The notes under the pieces are model-generated. The model saw only the letters and a list, made by a program, of their open reading frames with translations. It searched no databases and was not told the origin of the DNA. 32,903 bases of DNA from Eubacteriales bacterium (GTDB taxonomy: Bacteria; Bacillota; Clostridia; Lachnospirales; Lachnospiraceae), in NCBI GenBank assembly GCA_030526265.1, contig JAUNDE010000021.1:1-32903 (forward strand), written 5' to 3'. The stretch's first letter is position 1. Each line of letters begins with the position of its first letter. This document shows positions 15,854 to 23,999 of this stretch, piece after piece. The position numbers and the translations under genes were made by a program.

Positions 15854-16342
15854 TTAAAAGCCTTCTTTTCTGCGTTTTTTTCTAAATTGTGCCCGCAGAA
15901 CAGCTGCCTCCCATTCAACCTTCTGTTCTTCATTGTCAAGAATCACCGGCGGAATCTGCTTCGGACGTTTTGTATCATCATCTAAAGCAACCATTACAAG
16001 ATAAGCACGATTAATATGAATTTTTATACCATCTCTTTTTTCCTTGTAAGTGTCTACTCGCACTTCCATTGATGTATTGCCAGTATAGGTAACTTCACCG
16101 ATCAGCGTCACAATATCTGATTTTTCAGCGCTGTCTTTAAAATTTAAATGATCAATTGCAACCGTAACAACATTAGAAGATGTATGACGCATTGCAACAA
16201 TTCCGGCAGTCATATCAATCCAGGAAAGCAACTGACCTCCAAACAGACGTCCTGCTGAATTGAGATGCTGAGGCATAAGCAAATGTGTCTGCTCAGTTCT
16301 TGACTCTGAAACATGCACTCCATTTATTCTTCGTTCGTTCAT
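15854..16342 (-). CDS. Acyl-CoA thioesterase, hotdog fold
   Basis: This 162-residue single hotdog-domain enzyme is expected to cleave acyl-CoA to free acid and CoA in the cytosol. The signature is HLNSAGRLFGGQLLSWIDMTAGIVAMRH, with the catalytic Asp in SWIDM and the following long helix. A second strand set, VVTVAIDHLNFKD, is typical of the BACH/YciA group. Substrate chain length cannot be read from sequence. It begins 3 bases after the small membrane-protein gene and ends before a strong terminator. Basic residues (RKKRRK) fill the C-terminus. Confidence 0.88.
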   Translation of the reverse strand: MNERRINGVHVSESRTEQTHLLMPQHLNSAGRLFGGQLLSWIDMTAGIVAMRHTSSNVVTVAIDHLNFKDSAEKSDIVTLIGEVTYTGNTSMEVRVDTYKEKRDGIKIHINRAYLVMVALDDDTKRPKQIPPVILDNEEQKVEWEAAVLRAQFRKKRRKEGF

Positions 16343-16345
16343 TTT

Positions 16346-16639
16346 CTACAAATCCTTCCATACTTCCAACAAATCCGAATTCTCAACTGCATTTATGATC
16401 TGTTCGCTATTTACATGCATAATTTCCAGATCTTTGTATTCTGCAATAATAAATGCTGTTAAAATAATACAACACAAAAGAGCTCTCAATCCAAATGTCC
16501 CACTTTGCTCTTCCTTCTCGTCCTCTCTAAGACAAACATTTTTGTACCTTGGATGAACCAAAGGAGGACAGTATTTGTCACTGTATGCTGATCTTGCAGA
16601 TTCAAGCAGTTCTTTTCTTCGAAGTTCTGTATCATTCAC
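16346..16639 (-). CDS. Hypothetical small membrane protein
   Basis: I do not recognise this 97-residue protein. It has a charged N-terminal half (1-49, with the CPPLVHPRYKN segment), one hydrophobic helix at about 50-66 (LRALLCCIILTAFIIAEY), and a C-terminal part of about 30 residues likely outside the membrane. It lies between the histidine operon and the thioesterase, 3 bases before the latter, in a plausible transcription unit. A weak GGAG is 12 bases ahead of the start. It is real by position and composition rather than homology. Confidence 0.65.
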   Translation of the reverse strand: MNDTELRRKELLESARSAYSDKYCPPLVHPRYKNVCLREDEKEEQSGTFGLRALLCCIILTAFIIAEYKDLEIMHVNSEQIINAVENSDLLEVWKDL

Positions 16640-16699
16640 TGCATATTCTCCATTTTTTCTTTATATATATGTATGCAGTTCTCATGATTTTAAAAACAT

Positions 16700-17983
16700 T
16701 TATCTATCTGCCAGTTCTTCAACAATGTCTGTCCAGGTCACACCACGCTCAACCATAAGCACCATAGCGTGATATAAGAAATCTGATATCTCATATTTTA
16801 TCTCTTCTGGATTTGGATTTTTTGCAGCAATAATAATCTCTGCAGCTTCCTCTCCAACTTTTTTCAATATCTTATCAATTCCCTTATCAAACAGATAATT
16901 CGTATAGGATCCCTCTTTTGGATGTTTCTTTCTGTCTACGATCGTATCATAGACAGATTCAAAAACCTGAAGCGGATTCTTATCATCTCCATCACTGCCT
17001 GCCAAAGGTGTAAAAAAGCATGTTTCATTGCCTGTGTGACACGCAGCGCCGACCTGATCCACTTTCGCGAGTAAAGTATCATAATCGCAGTCAATCGTAA
17101 GAGATTTCACATACTGAAAATGGCCACTCGTTTCACCTTTTACCCACAAACATTTTCTGCTTCGACTATAATATGTCATTTTACCCGTTTTGACCGTTGT
17201 ATCAAATGCTTCCTCATTCATATATGCAACCATCAAAACTTCTTGAGTTTTATAATGCTGTACAACAACTGGAAGTAATCCATCCGAATTGAGTTTAAAC
17301 TGTGAAAACTCCATGATGCTTTCAAAAGAGGTCATTTTGATATCGCGCTCTTCACATTTTTCTTTAAATGCGAACAGATTAAGCTCTGGCTGACTGACAT
17401 ATTTCCCGGAAATCCCCTTCACGCCCGGACATTTCAAAATACGATACATTTCAGATTCTTCCAGCGTATCGGTTACAATTACACAAGGAATATCTGTAAT
17501 ATTCATAACAGAATCAAGATCCAGTCTATGCATAAAAATTATCTCTGTACAATGATCTATTATCTTGTGCTGATTTTTAAACAGACCATCAAAATCATGG
17601 AAAGCAAATGCGATCTTTTCTTTGCCAAAACGCAGCGAAGCTTCCTGCATCATACGAATACTGTCATTCATAGAGTAATCGATCAATGCTCTTTTCGCAC
17701 CTGCATACAAGATTTTTTTGATATCCTCCTGTCGTCTGATATTCCCGCCCGCAACCATAGGAACTCGAATCACACGATTGATTTTTTTCATTAAATTGAT
17801 TGTTTCTTCATGTTCTTCATCTGTGTCTGACAAATCAAATACAAGTAATTCATCAGCGCCACAATCGCTGTAATGCTTTGCAAGTCCGATTACATCCTCA
17901 TTTATTATTGATGTATCATCAAACCATCTCACAGCTTTTCCTTTTGAGATAAAGATACACGGAATTACTCTTTTATAACTCAT
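16700..17983 (-). CDS. hisIE: HisF-like/HisI/HisE fusion (phosphoribosyl-AMP cyclohydrolase and phosphoribosyl-ATP pyrophosphatase)
   Basis: This 427-residue fusion carries histidine steps 2 and 3. HisI spans about 235-330: [25 protein letters not shown], metal-binding DCDYD (Asp298/300/302) and zinc Cys299, Cys315, Cys322. HisE spans about 345-427 with [14 protein letters not shown] and EISDFLYH. The first 225 residues are a HisF-like barrel ([25 protein letters not shown]), but the catalytic Asp11 of HisF is Phe11 and the second phosphate-binding glycine pair is absent (CVIVTDTL). The barrel is therefore probably not an imidazole-glycerol phosphate cyclase. It follows hisB by 12 bases; hisH, hisA and true hisF are not in this window. 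Confidence 0.92.
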   Translation of the reverse strand: MSYKRVIPCIFISKGKAVRWFDDTSIINEDVIGLAKHYSDCGADELLVFDLSDTDEEHEETINLMKKINRVIRVPMVAGGNIRRQEDIKKILYAGAKRALIDYSMNDSIRMMQEASLRFGKEKIAFAFHDFDGLFKNQHKIIDHCTEIIFMHRLDLDSVMNITDIPCVIVTDTLEESEMYRILKCPGVKGISGKYVSQPELNLFAFKEKCEERDIKMTSFESIMEFSQFKLNSDGLLPVVVQHYKTQEVLMVAYMNEEAFDTTVKTGKMTYYSRSRKCLWVKGETSGHFQYVKSLTIDCDYDTLLAKVDQVGAACHTGNETCFFTPLAGSDGDDKNPLQVFESVYDTIVDRKKHPKEGSYTNYLFDKGIDKILKKVGEEAAEIIIAAKNPNPEEIKYEISDFLYHAMVLMVERGVTWTDIVEELADR

Positions 17984-17995
17984 TCATCTATCCTC

Positions 17996-18583
17996 TTACA
18001 GCGTACCTTTCGTAGTCCACGCTTCTTTCATTCTAGGTTCTTCACTCGTTGCGATATCCAACGCTTTTCCAAATGCCTTAAACATAGCCTCTGACATATG
18101 GTGATTATTTCCTTCATCTAATATTTTAACATGAAGATTCATCATTGCACTATAGGAAATTGCATAAAAAAATTCTTTTATCATTTCCGTATCCAATGTA
18201 CCAAGTCGTTCACATGTAAAATTCGCTTTATAATTCAGATATGGTCTGCCGGACAAATCAATCGCGCACAATGCTAATACCTCATCCATAGGAAGAATAA
18301 AGCTTCCATAACGCTTGATTCCTTTTTTATCTCCTATTGCTTTTCTAATTGCTTCACCGAGCACGATTCCGGTATCTTCAATTGTATGATGACAATCCAC
18401 ATCCAGATCACCGTTTACTTTTACTGTAAGATCAAACAGTCCATGTCTGGCAAAACCATTCAGCATATGATCAAAAAAGCCAATACCTGTACTGATATCA
18501 TTTTTCCCTTGTCCATCTAAATTAATCGTAACAGTAATATCTGTTTCCTTAGTTTTTCTTTTTACGGTCGCTATTCTATTCAT
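17996..18583 (-). CDS. hisB: Imidazoleglycerol-phosphate dehydratase
   Basis: HisB removes water from imidazole-glycerol phosphate in histidine synthesis. This is the monofunctional 195-residue form. Manganese-binding His motifs are visible in both repeats: FFDHMLNGFARHG, DCHHTIEDTGI and NNHHMSEAMFKAFGKAL. The start at 18583 has AAAGGAG 8 bases upstream; a longer frame to 18628 would run into hisD. It lies 13 bases after hisD and 12 before the HisIE fusion, so it is within the his operon. No HisN phosphatase domain is fused. Confidence 0.97.
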   Translation of the reverse strand: MNRIATVKRKTKETDITVTINLDGQGKNDISTGIGFFDHMLNGFARHGLFDLTVKVNGDLDVDCHHTIEDTGIVLGEAIRKAIGDKKGIKRYGSFILPMDEVLALCAIDLSGRPYLNYKANFTCERLGTLDTEMIKEFFYAISYSAMMNLHVKILDEGNNHHMSEAMFKAFGKALDIATSEEPRMKEAWTTKGTL

Positions 18584-18596
18584 AAACGTTTCTCCT

Positions 18597-19886
18597 TTAC
18601 TCAAATCTGACCTTGATTGAATTTGCATGAGCAGTCAAATATTCTGTCTCTGCAAACTTTTCAATATCTTCATGAATCAATTCCAATGCCTCTTTTGAAT
18701 AACTGATAATACTTGATTTTTTTATAAAATCATCCACAGACAAAGCGGAGAAAAACTTTGCAGTTCCATTTGTAGGAAGCACGTGATTTGGCCCGGCGAA
18801 ATAATCACCAAGTGGTTCACTAGAATATTCTCCTATAAAAATTGCTCCTGCATTTCTTATCTTTGTCATGATATCATATGGATTTTTTGTCATGATCTCA
18901 AGATGTTCTGATGCAATTTCATTAGCAATATCAATGACATCTTCCATCGAGTCAGCAATCAGTATATACCCATAATTTTCAAGCGATTTGAGGATAATCT
19001 CGCTTCTGGACAATTCCTTTGTAAACAGCTCGATTTCTTGTTCCACTTCTTTTGCAAGCTTCTCGCTTGTTGTCACGAGAATTGCAGATGCAAGCTCATC
19101 ATGTTCAGCCTGTGACAAAAGATCTGCGGCAACGTATCTGGCATTTGCCGTCTCATCTGCAATCACAAGAATTTCACTAGGTCCTGCAATAGAGTCTATG
19201 CTGACATGCCCATATACAGCCTTTTTTGCAAGTGCTACAAAGATATTACCAGGTCCGACAATTTTATCCACTTTCGGCACACTCTCTGTTCCATATGCAA
19301 GAGCTCCAATTGCCTGCGCTCCGCCAATCTTAAATATTTTCGATGCGCCTGCCTCACATGCTGCAACCAGTGTATTCGGACTGACTTTTCCATCTTTCCC
19401 AGGTGGTGTGACCATAATGATTTCATCAACCCCTGCAACTCTCGCGGGAATGATATTCATAAGAACTGATGAAGGATATGCCGCCTTGCCTCCCGGAACA
19501 TACACGCCCACTCTCTGCAGCGAAGTCACTTTCTGTCCAAGAATCGTTCCATCCGGTTTGCTGTCAAACCAACTGTATTGTCTTTGCTTTTCATGATAAC
19601 ATTTTATATTGTCAAGCGCCTTACGTATTATTCTCAGAAAATCATCTCCAACCATCTCATAGGCTTCTTTGATTTCCTCATAAGAAACGATCATATTATC
19701 TGCACTCAATCGAAAATGATCAAATTTTTCTGTATAATCAAATAATGCTTTATCTCCTTCAGCTTTCATATGTTCTAATATGTCTGATACGACAGATTCA
19801 TACTCACCATAATTATTTGGACTTCTTTTCAAGAGATTTTCAAGAAGATTCGTTTTTGTATTTGAATCCAGTTTAAATACTTTCAT
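18597..19886 (-). CDS. hisD: Histidinol dehydrogenase
   Basis: HisD oxidises histidinol twice with NAD to give histidine and uses a zinc ion. The 429 residues are full length. Typical stretches are RVGVYVPGGKAAYPSSVLMN, GPGNIFVALAKKAVYGHV, DSIAGPSEILVIAD, LLSQAEHDELASAIL (catalytic Glu-His) and FAGPNHVLPTNGTAKF. The true start is the ATG at 19886, with AAAGGAG 7 bases ahead; the reading frame extends to a TTG at 19907, which contains that ribosome binding site. It lies between hisG and hisB. Confidence 0.97.
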   Translation of the reverse strand: MKVFKLDSNTKTNLLENLLKRSPNNYGEYESVVSDILEHMKAEGDKALFDYTEKFDHFRLSADNMIVSYEEIKEAYEMVGDDFLRIIRKALDNIKCYHEKQRQYSWFDSKPDGTILGQKVTSLQRVGVYVPGGKAAYPSSVLMNIIPARVAGVDEIIMVTPPGKDGKVSPNTLVAACEAGASKIFKIGGAQAIGALAYGTESVPKVDKIVGPGNIFVALAKKAVYGHVSIDSIAGPSEILVIADETANARYVAADLLSQAEHDELASAILVTTSEKLAKEVEQEIELFTKELSRSEIILKSLENYGYILIADSMEDVIDIANEIASEHLEIMTKNPYDIMTKIRNAGAIFIGEYSSEPLGDYFAGPNHVLPTNGTAKFFSALSVDDFIKKSSIISYSKEALELIHEDIEKFAETEYLTAHANSIKVRFE

Positions 19887-19918
19887 GATAATTCTCCTTT
19901 CGGTCAAAAAGAATTCAT

Positions 19919-20554
19919 CTAAATTACTGTGCGTAATCGATTGATCAATTCTTTAATTCGATCACTTTCCATTCTCATACTAACAGGGTTTACGATCATG
20001 CGCGCAGAAAGTGAACATACTTCTTCGAGTACTGCAAGCCCATTTTCACGAAGCGTAGAACCCGTCTCAACAATATCGCAGATTACTTCTGAAAGACCTA
20101 CGATCGGTGCCAACTCGATCGAACCATTTAATTTGATGATCTCAACCGTCTGGTGTTTTGTATTATAGAAATAATCTTTTGCGATATTTGGATACTTTGT
20201 TGCAACACGGATCAGCTCGTGATGTTTTAAAAGACCCGATGCTTCCTTCGGTCCACAGATACACATCTTACATTTCCCGTAACCAAGATCTAAAACCTCA
20301 TATACATTTCTTTCTTCCTCCAGAATCGTATCCCTTCCGACGATACCGATATCTGCTGCGCCATATTCCACATAGGTAGGAACATCGGGTCCCTTTGCAA
20401 GGAAAAACTTTAATTTCAGTTCTTCGTTAACAAATATCAGTTTTCTGGACTTTTTATCTTTCATTTCTTCACAGGTTATTCCAATTTTCTCAAACAGTTC
20501 CAATGTCTGATTGGCAAGTCTACCTTTTCCAAGTGCAAAAGTTAAATATCTCAT
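19919..20554 (-). CDS. hisG: ATP phosphoribosyltransferase, short form
   Basis: HisG joins ATP and PRPP in the first step of histidine synthesis. At 211 residues it lacks the C-terminal regulatory ACT-like domain, so it is the short form that needs HisZ as partner; hisZ is directly upstream (12-base gap). Recognisable segments are [36 protein letters not shown] and the PRPP-loop region [14 protein letters not shown]. Feedback by histidine would act through HisZ. Confidence 0.97.
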   Translation of the reverse strand: MRYLTFALGKGRLANQTLELFEKIGITCEEMKDKKSRKLIFVNEELKLKFFLAKGPDVPTYVEYGAADIGIVGRDTILEEERNVYEVLDLGYGKCKMCICGPKEASGLLKHHELIRVATKYPNIAKDYFYNTKHQTVEIIKLNGSIELAPIVGLSEVICDIVETGSTLRENGLAVLEEVCSLSARMIVNPVSMRMESDRIKELINRLRTVI

Positions 20555-20566
20555 TGTTACAAACTC

Positions 20567-21817
20567 CTATTTTTTAGATTGTATCGTTTTCTGTTCACCG
20601 GATACAAGATTGATCATTAAGATTTCTCCATTATTTCTCAGATACAATAAGCTGCCGGCATACGATTCTTTTCCATAGCGGATATAATCGTCTAATGATT
20701 TCGAAGGCATTTTTTTAATCAGCTCTGTATTTTTACATTTTTCACGAAAATCTCGTACAATCTTTATCGCATCATTTCTTCTATTTTCATCATATAAAAT
20801 AAGTGTGTTCTTTTTTGTAAATGAAATACGTATTCGTTGTCTCATAAGGGCATTCATCAACTGATCAATGATAAACGCAAAACCAATAGATGGTGCTGGT
20901 TTTCCGAACTTTTCAAGCAAATGATCATATCGCCCACCTTTTACGATAGCATCACCTGTACCAAACGTATATCCTCTGAAAATAATTCCGGTGTAGTAAC
21001 CATAGATATCACTCATACTGAAATCAAAATTGATATATTTTTCCACGCCGTAAAGTTTCAAGATTTCAAAAATCTGTTCCAGGCGACGAACTGCCATGAT
21101 TGCATTCGAATTCGGTGCGAGATTAGATGCAAGCGCCAGAATCTCTACACCACCGTAGAGATCTCCTAAAGACACAATTCTTTCTTTCGCACTTCTGCGA
21201 ATATTAGTCTTATCTAAATACTCCTCAACACCAAGAAAATTACGATTACTGATCAGATCAAGAACTCTTTTTTCTTCATCTTCTGTTAAATTTGCATCTT
21301 CCATCAGACTTCGAAAATATTCAATATTTCCAACAGAAATCTGAAAATTCTTAAGTCCGACCGTCCTGAGACAATCCACAACCATAACAAGCATTTCTGC
21401 ATCTGCCTCAACTGAATCAAGACCGATCAATTCTGCTCCCATCTGTGTATTTTCTCTCATTCTGCCCTGATAGCTCTTCGTATAATTCACAAATGTATTT
21501 CCTGAATAGCATAATCTGATCGGCATATCATTATCCGGAAATAATGTTGCCACAGCTCTCGCTATCGATGGAGTAAAGTCAGGTCGTAATACAAGAGTAT
21601 TTCCTTCTTTGTCAAAAAATTTATATAATTCTTTTGATGGTATTGTACCAATCTCTTTACGAAATACATCAAAATACTCAAATGTTGGTGTTTGTATATC
21701 ATGATAACCGTACATCTGCAAAATCTTATGAAGTCTTCCCTCCAGTGAAAGTTTCTTTTCGCATTCAATATTATAAATATCTCTTACACCTTCCGGAGTA
21801 TGCTGTAACTGTTTCAT
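20567..21817 (-). CDS. hisZ: ATP phosphoribosyltransferase regulatory subunit HisZ
   Basis: HisZ is a catalytically inactive homologue of histidyl-tRNA synthetase that forms a complex with short HisG and confers histidine control. The 416 residues show class II motifs: HDIQTPTFEYFDVF (motif 1 region), TLVLRPDFTPSIARAVA (motif 2) and PSIGFAFIIDQLMNA (motif 3). It is the first gene of the his operon, with AAAGGAG ahead of the ATG and a perfect consensus promoter 50 bases upstream. Full HisS is excluded by the direct linkage to short hisG and the lack of an anticodon-binding signature. Confidence 0.93.
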   Translation of the reverse strand: MKQLQHTPEGVRDIYNIECEKKLSLEGRLHKILQMYGYHDIQTPTFEYFDVFRKEIGTIPSKELYKFFDKEGNTLVLRPDFTPSIARAVATLFPDNDMPIRLCYSGNTFVNYTKSYQGRMRENTQMGAELIGLDSVEADAEMLVMVVDCLRTVGLKNFQISVGNIEYFRSLMEDANLTEDEEKRVLDLISNRNFLGVEEYLDKTNIRRSAKERIVSLGDLYGGVEILALASNLAPNSNAIMAVRRLEQIFEILKLYGVEKYINFDFSMSDIYGYYTGIIFRGYTFGTGDAIVKGGRYDHLLEKFGKPAPSIGFAFIIDQLMNALMRQRIRISFTKKNTLILYDENRRNDAIKIVRDFREKCKNTELIKKMPSKSLDDYIRYGKESYAGSLLYLRNNGEILMINLVSGEQKTIQSKK

Positions 21818-21867
21818 ATCTTCTCCTTTACCATATTAGCACTCTACTGCACTAAATCACTCTTGAA

Positions 21868-21896
21868 ATTATAAAAAGTAAAACAGGCTCTGTCAA
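21868..21896 (-). promoter_or_regulatory. Perfect consensus promoter of the his operon
   Basis: The minus strand reads TTGACA, 17 bases, TATAAT (21891-21896 and 21868-21873), a full match to the sigma-A consensus. It starts 2 bases after the recU stop. The leader of about 44 bases is too short for a T-box or leader-peptide attenuator. Confidence 0.85.
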
Positions 21897-21897
21897 G

Positions 21898-22434
21898 TTA
21901 TTCATCACGTTGTTCCAAATCAAGATTAATTTTATCAAGATATGGGACAAAAAATAATTCCTTTAACTGTATAAAAAATTTTGGATCCAGTTCTTCAATT
22001 CGAAAGCTTTTTCTGCCACCTTCCTGTGATCTTTTCCAGAATTTTTTCACTTCATCAAATCTCATATAATAGATTTCGTTTCTTGTTGAATAATAGATCA
22101 GCAAAAAGGAAATTCCATTCTGTTCCTCCATGTGTTCCATAAAACGGACCTGATGTTCATGGATATTTTGAATTGGAAAAGTGTCTGTATTACATTCTTT
22201 CGCGTCGAAACAAACCGGAATACCCTGAACTGCTCCAATATAATCTACAGTACTCTGCTTTTCGAAATAGGCAAGTGTAATATGCCTGTTCTCCTTATCA
22301 ATCCTTACAGGTGTGATCGGTGTCGGAATTTTCTGGATCAAAGCCAGTCTCTGTTCCAAATATCGTTCATTTGTCCGGTTAATCATGTCCTCAAGAGTTG
22401 ATCCTCTTAATCCTCTGCTGTTCCATGTGGCCAT
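21898..22434 (-). CDS. recU: Holliday junction resolvase RecU
   Basis: RecU cuts four-way DNA junctions in Gram-positive bacteria, in place of RuvC. The 178 residues carry SRGLRGSTLEDMINRTNERY, the catalytic core with VDYIG (Asp) and FDAKE (Glu and Lys), FPIQNIHEHQVRFM, ISFLLIYY and the C-terminal FWKRSQEGGRKSF. It is shorter at the N-terminus than the Bacillus protein (about 206 residues). It ends an operon of RNA-modification genes and is not next to a penicillin-binding protein gene, its usual neighbour in bacilli. Confidence 0.93.
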   Translation of the reverse strand: MATWNSRGLRGSTLEDMINRTNERYLEQRLALIQKIPTPITPVRIDKENRHITLAYFEKQSTVDYIGAVQGIPVCFDAKECNTDTFPIQNIHEHQVRFMEHMEEQNGISFLLIYYSTRNEIYYMRFDEVKKFWKRSQEGGRKSFRIEELDPKFFIQLKELFFVPYLDKINLDLEQRDE

Positions 22435-22436
22435 CC

Positions 22437-23408
22437 TTAACCCCCTACGCTTTCCTCAATGATCTTTTTAAACAGATCTGGCAATTTTGCATATACCGTT
22501 TTCCCTGACAATCCAGATAAATCTCCATTCGTTTCAGGAAATTCTAACCTATAAGCATGCAATATCTGAGATTTCAGCTGATACTTATCTTTAAATCTAT
22601 CGTTTGTTCTTCGATCACCATATTTATAATCTCCTATGATCGGGTGACCGGCAGATGCCAAATGTGCTCGAATCTGATGTGTTTTTCCTGTGATCAGGTG
22701 AACTTCCAGTAAAGTATATCCGTTTCTACTGATAATCGGATTATATTCTGTCTCGATACGACTTGCGAGAGGAGTTGGTTTATCTGTTATAATGACCTGA
22801 TTTTTCTTTTCATCCTTGATCAGATATCCGTTAATATAAGCCGCCTCTTTCACCTCACCTTTCACAAGACAGCGATAATACTTTTTCATTGTTCTTTCTT
22901 TGAACGCAAGACTTAGTTCCTGAAGTGCAGACAATGATTTTCCGGCAGTGACAAGTCCTGATGTATTTCGATCTAATCGATTGCATACCCCCGGCTTAAA
23001 TGTACGCAATTCTTCATTTTGTAATTGACCTGATTTCAAAAGATAATCGATGATCAGCTCAACGACAGAAATATCGTTCTTTTCTGCTTTCTGAGATAGC
23101 ATGCCAACCGGCTTATTCACGATCAGAACATAATTATCTTCATAGACAATATCCAAATTATTATCTTTTACAACATCGATTTTCGTTTCGCCAATAAATT
23201 TCTCAATTGTCTCTTCCGCCAGGAAAAGTTTTACCGAGTCTCCGATTGATAATTTCTCACTCCCCGTGACTTTCTTGCCGTTTAGTGTGATGTTCTTTTT
23301 CCTCATCATCTTGTAAAAGAAGCTTTTGGGAGCCTGATTCATGTATTTAGCGAGAAATTTGTCAAATCTCTGATTCGCTTCATTCTCTGAAATAATTATT
23401 TCTCTCAT
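22437..23408 (-). CDS. RluA-family 23S rRNA pseudouridine synthase
   Basis: This 323-residue enzyme has an N-terminal S4 RNA-binding domain (about 12-65, RFDKFLAKYMNQ) and an RluA-type catalytic domain. The catalytic Asp lies in CNRLDRNTSGL (the HRLDxxTSG motif, with Asn replacing the usual His), followed by KYYRCLVKG and TGKTHQIRAHLASAGHPIIGD. It is close to RluC/RluD, but the target uridine cannot be told from sequence. It lies 2 bases from recU and 18 from the unknown membrane gene, so it is in the same operon. Confidence 0.92.
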   Translation of the reverse strand: MREIIISENEANQRFDKFLAKYMNQAPKSFFYKMMRKKNITLNGKKVTGSEKLSIGDSVKLFLAEETIEKFIGETKIDVVKDNNLDIVYEDNYVLIVNKPVGMLSQKAEKNDISVVELIIDYLLKSGQLQNEELRTFKPGVCNRLDRNTSGLVTAGKSLSALQELSLAFKERTMKKYYRCLVKGEVKEAAYINGYLIKDEKKNQVIITDKPTPLASRIETEYNPIISRNGYTLLEVHLITGKTHQIRAHLASAGHPIIGDYKYGDRRTNDRFKDKYQLKSQILHAYRLEFPETNGDLSGLSGKTVYAKLPDLFKKIIEESVGG

Positions 23409-23426
23409 AAATTCTATCCATCTGCC

Positions 23427-23996
23427 TTACATTGATAAAGTCAATATAATATCTCTGATTTTTTCTTCGTGATCCAGATCATCAGTACGGTCGATCTGAA
23501 CCATGCTGTTTAATCCTTCTGCCCTCGAAATAAACGGAATGAATTCTCCAACAATTTTGACTGTCATTTTAGCGTATCCATTCGCAGATAATGTTCGCTT
23601 TATATAATCTGCCAGCAGAACCGGATCTGTCTTTGAATTACTTGCATAGCCAAATACCGTCTTTCCGGATATAACGATTGCATCAATAGGCATAACACAT
23701 TCTTTACTTGTGATCACCATATCATATGCTGCAGTAAGAAGCGGTGCCTTCTCCTGAATTTCACGAACAATTTTTCTGTCGACAGAACGGTATGGAAACA
23801 TTGTGATAAACTCTACCAGCTGCTTCGATGCAGGAAGACATCCAAGTACTGCAATTACTGTAAAAAGATTTAATCTCGTATGTGTTTTCCATATACCAAA
23901 TGCCAGAATCATCGCAACAATCCCGAACCCCAGCAAAGCCTGTAATCCATATTTTTTCTTACGGGCATCTAAATACCCGGCTTGTCCCTTTTGCAT
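23427..23996 (-). CDS. Hypothetical two-helix membrane protein
   Basis: I do not recognise this family. The 189 residues begin with a basic stretch (LDARKKKYG), then two hydrophobic helices (about 17-36 and 42-62, with LPASKQLVEF at the end of the second). A soluble domain of about 120 residues follows, containing ECVMPIDAIVISGKTVFGYA and ADYIKRTLSANGY. It lies 3 bases after the YgiQ stop and 18 before the RluA-type gene, so it is operonic. No catalytic motif is visible. The helices suggest a membrane anchor with a cytosolic domain. Confidence 0.75.
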   Translation of the reverse strand: MQKGQAGYLDARKKKYGLQALLGFGIVAMILAFGIWKTHTRLNLFTVIAVLGCLPASKQLVEFITMFPYRSVDRKIVREIQEKAPLLTAAYDMVITSKECVMPIDAIVISGKTVFGYASNSKTDPVLLADYIKRTLSANGYAKMTVKIVGEFIPFISRAEGLNSMVQIDRTDDLDHEEKIRDIILTLSM

Positions 23997-23999
23997 TTA

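Noticed and set aside
18584-18628. N-terminal extension of HisB by 15 residues
   Set aside because: It would overlap hisD and include the AAAGGAG ribosome binding site; the 195-residue form is the family length.
18988-19596. 202-residue plus-strand open frame
   Set aside because: It lies entirely within hisD on the opposite strand, has no ribosome binding site and has a low-complexity composition; it is a shadow frame. The same applies to the other plus-strand frames.
21818-21900. T-box or leader-peptide attenuator for the his operon
   Set aside because: The transcript leader is only about 44 bases with no His-codon run, no T-box sequence and no terminator.
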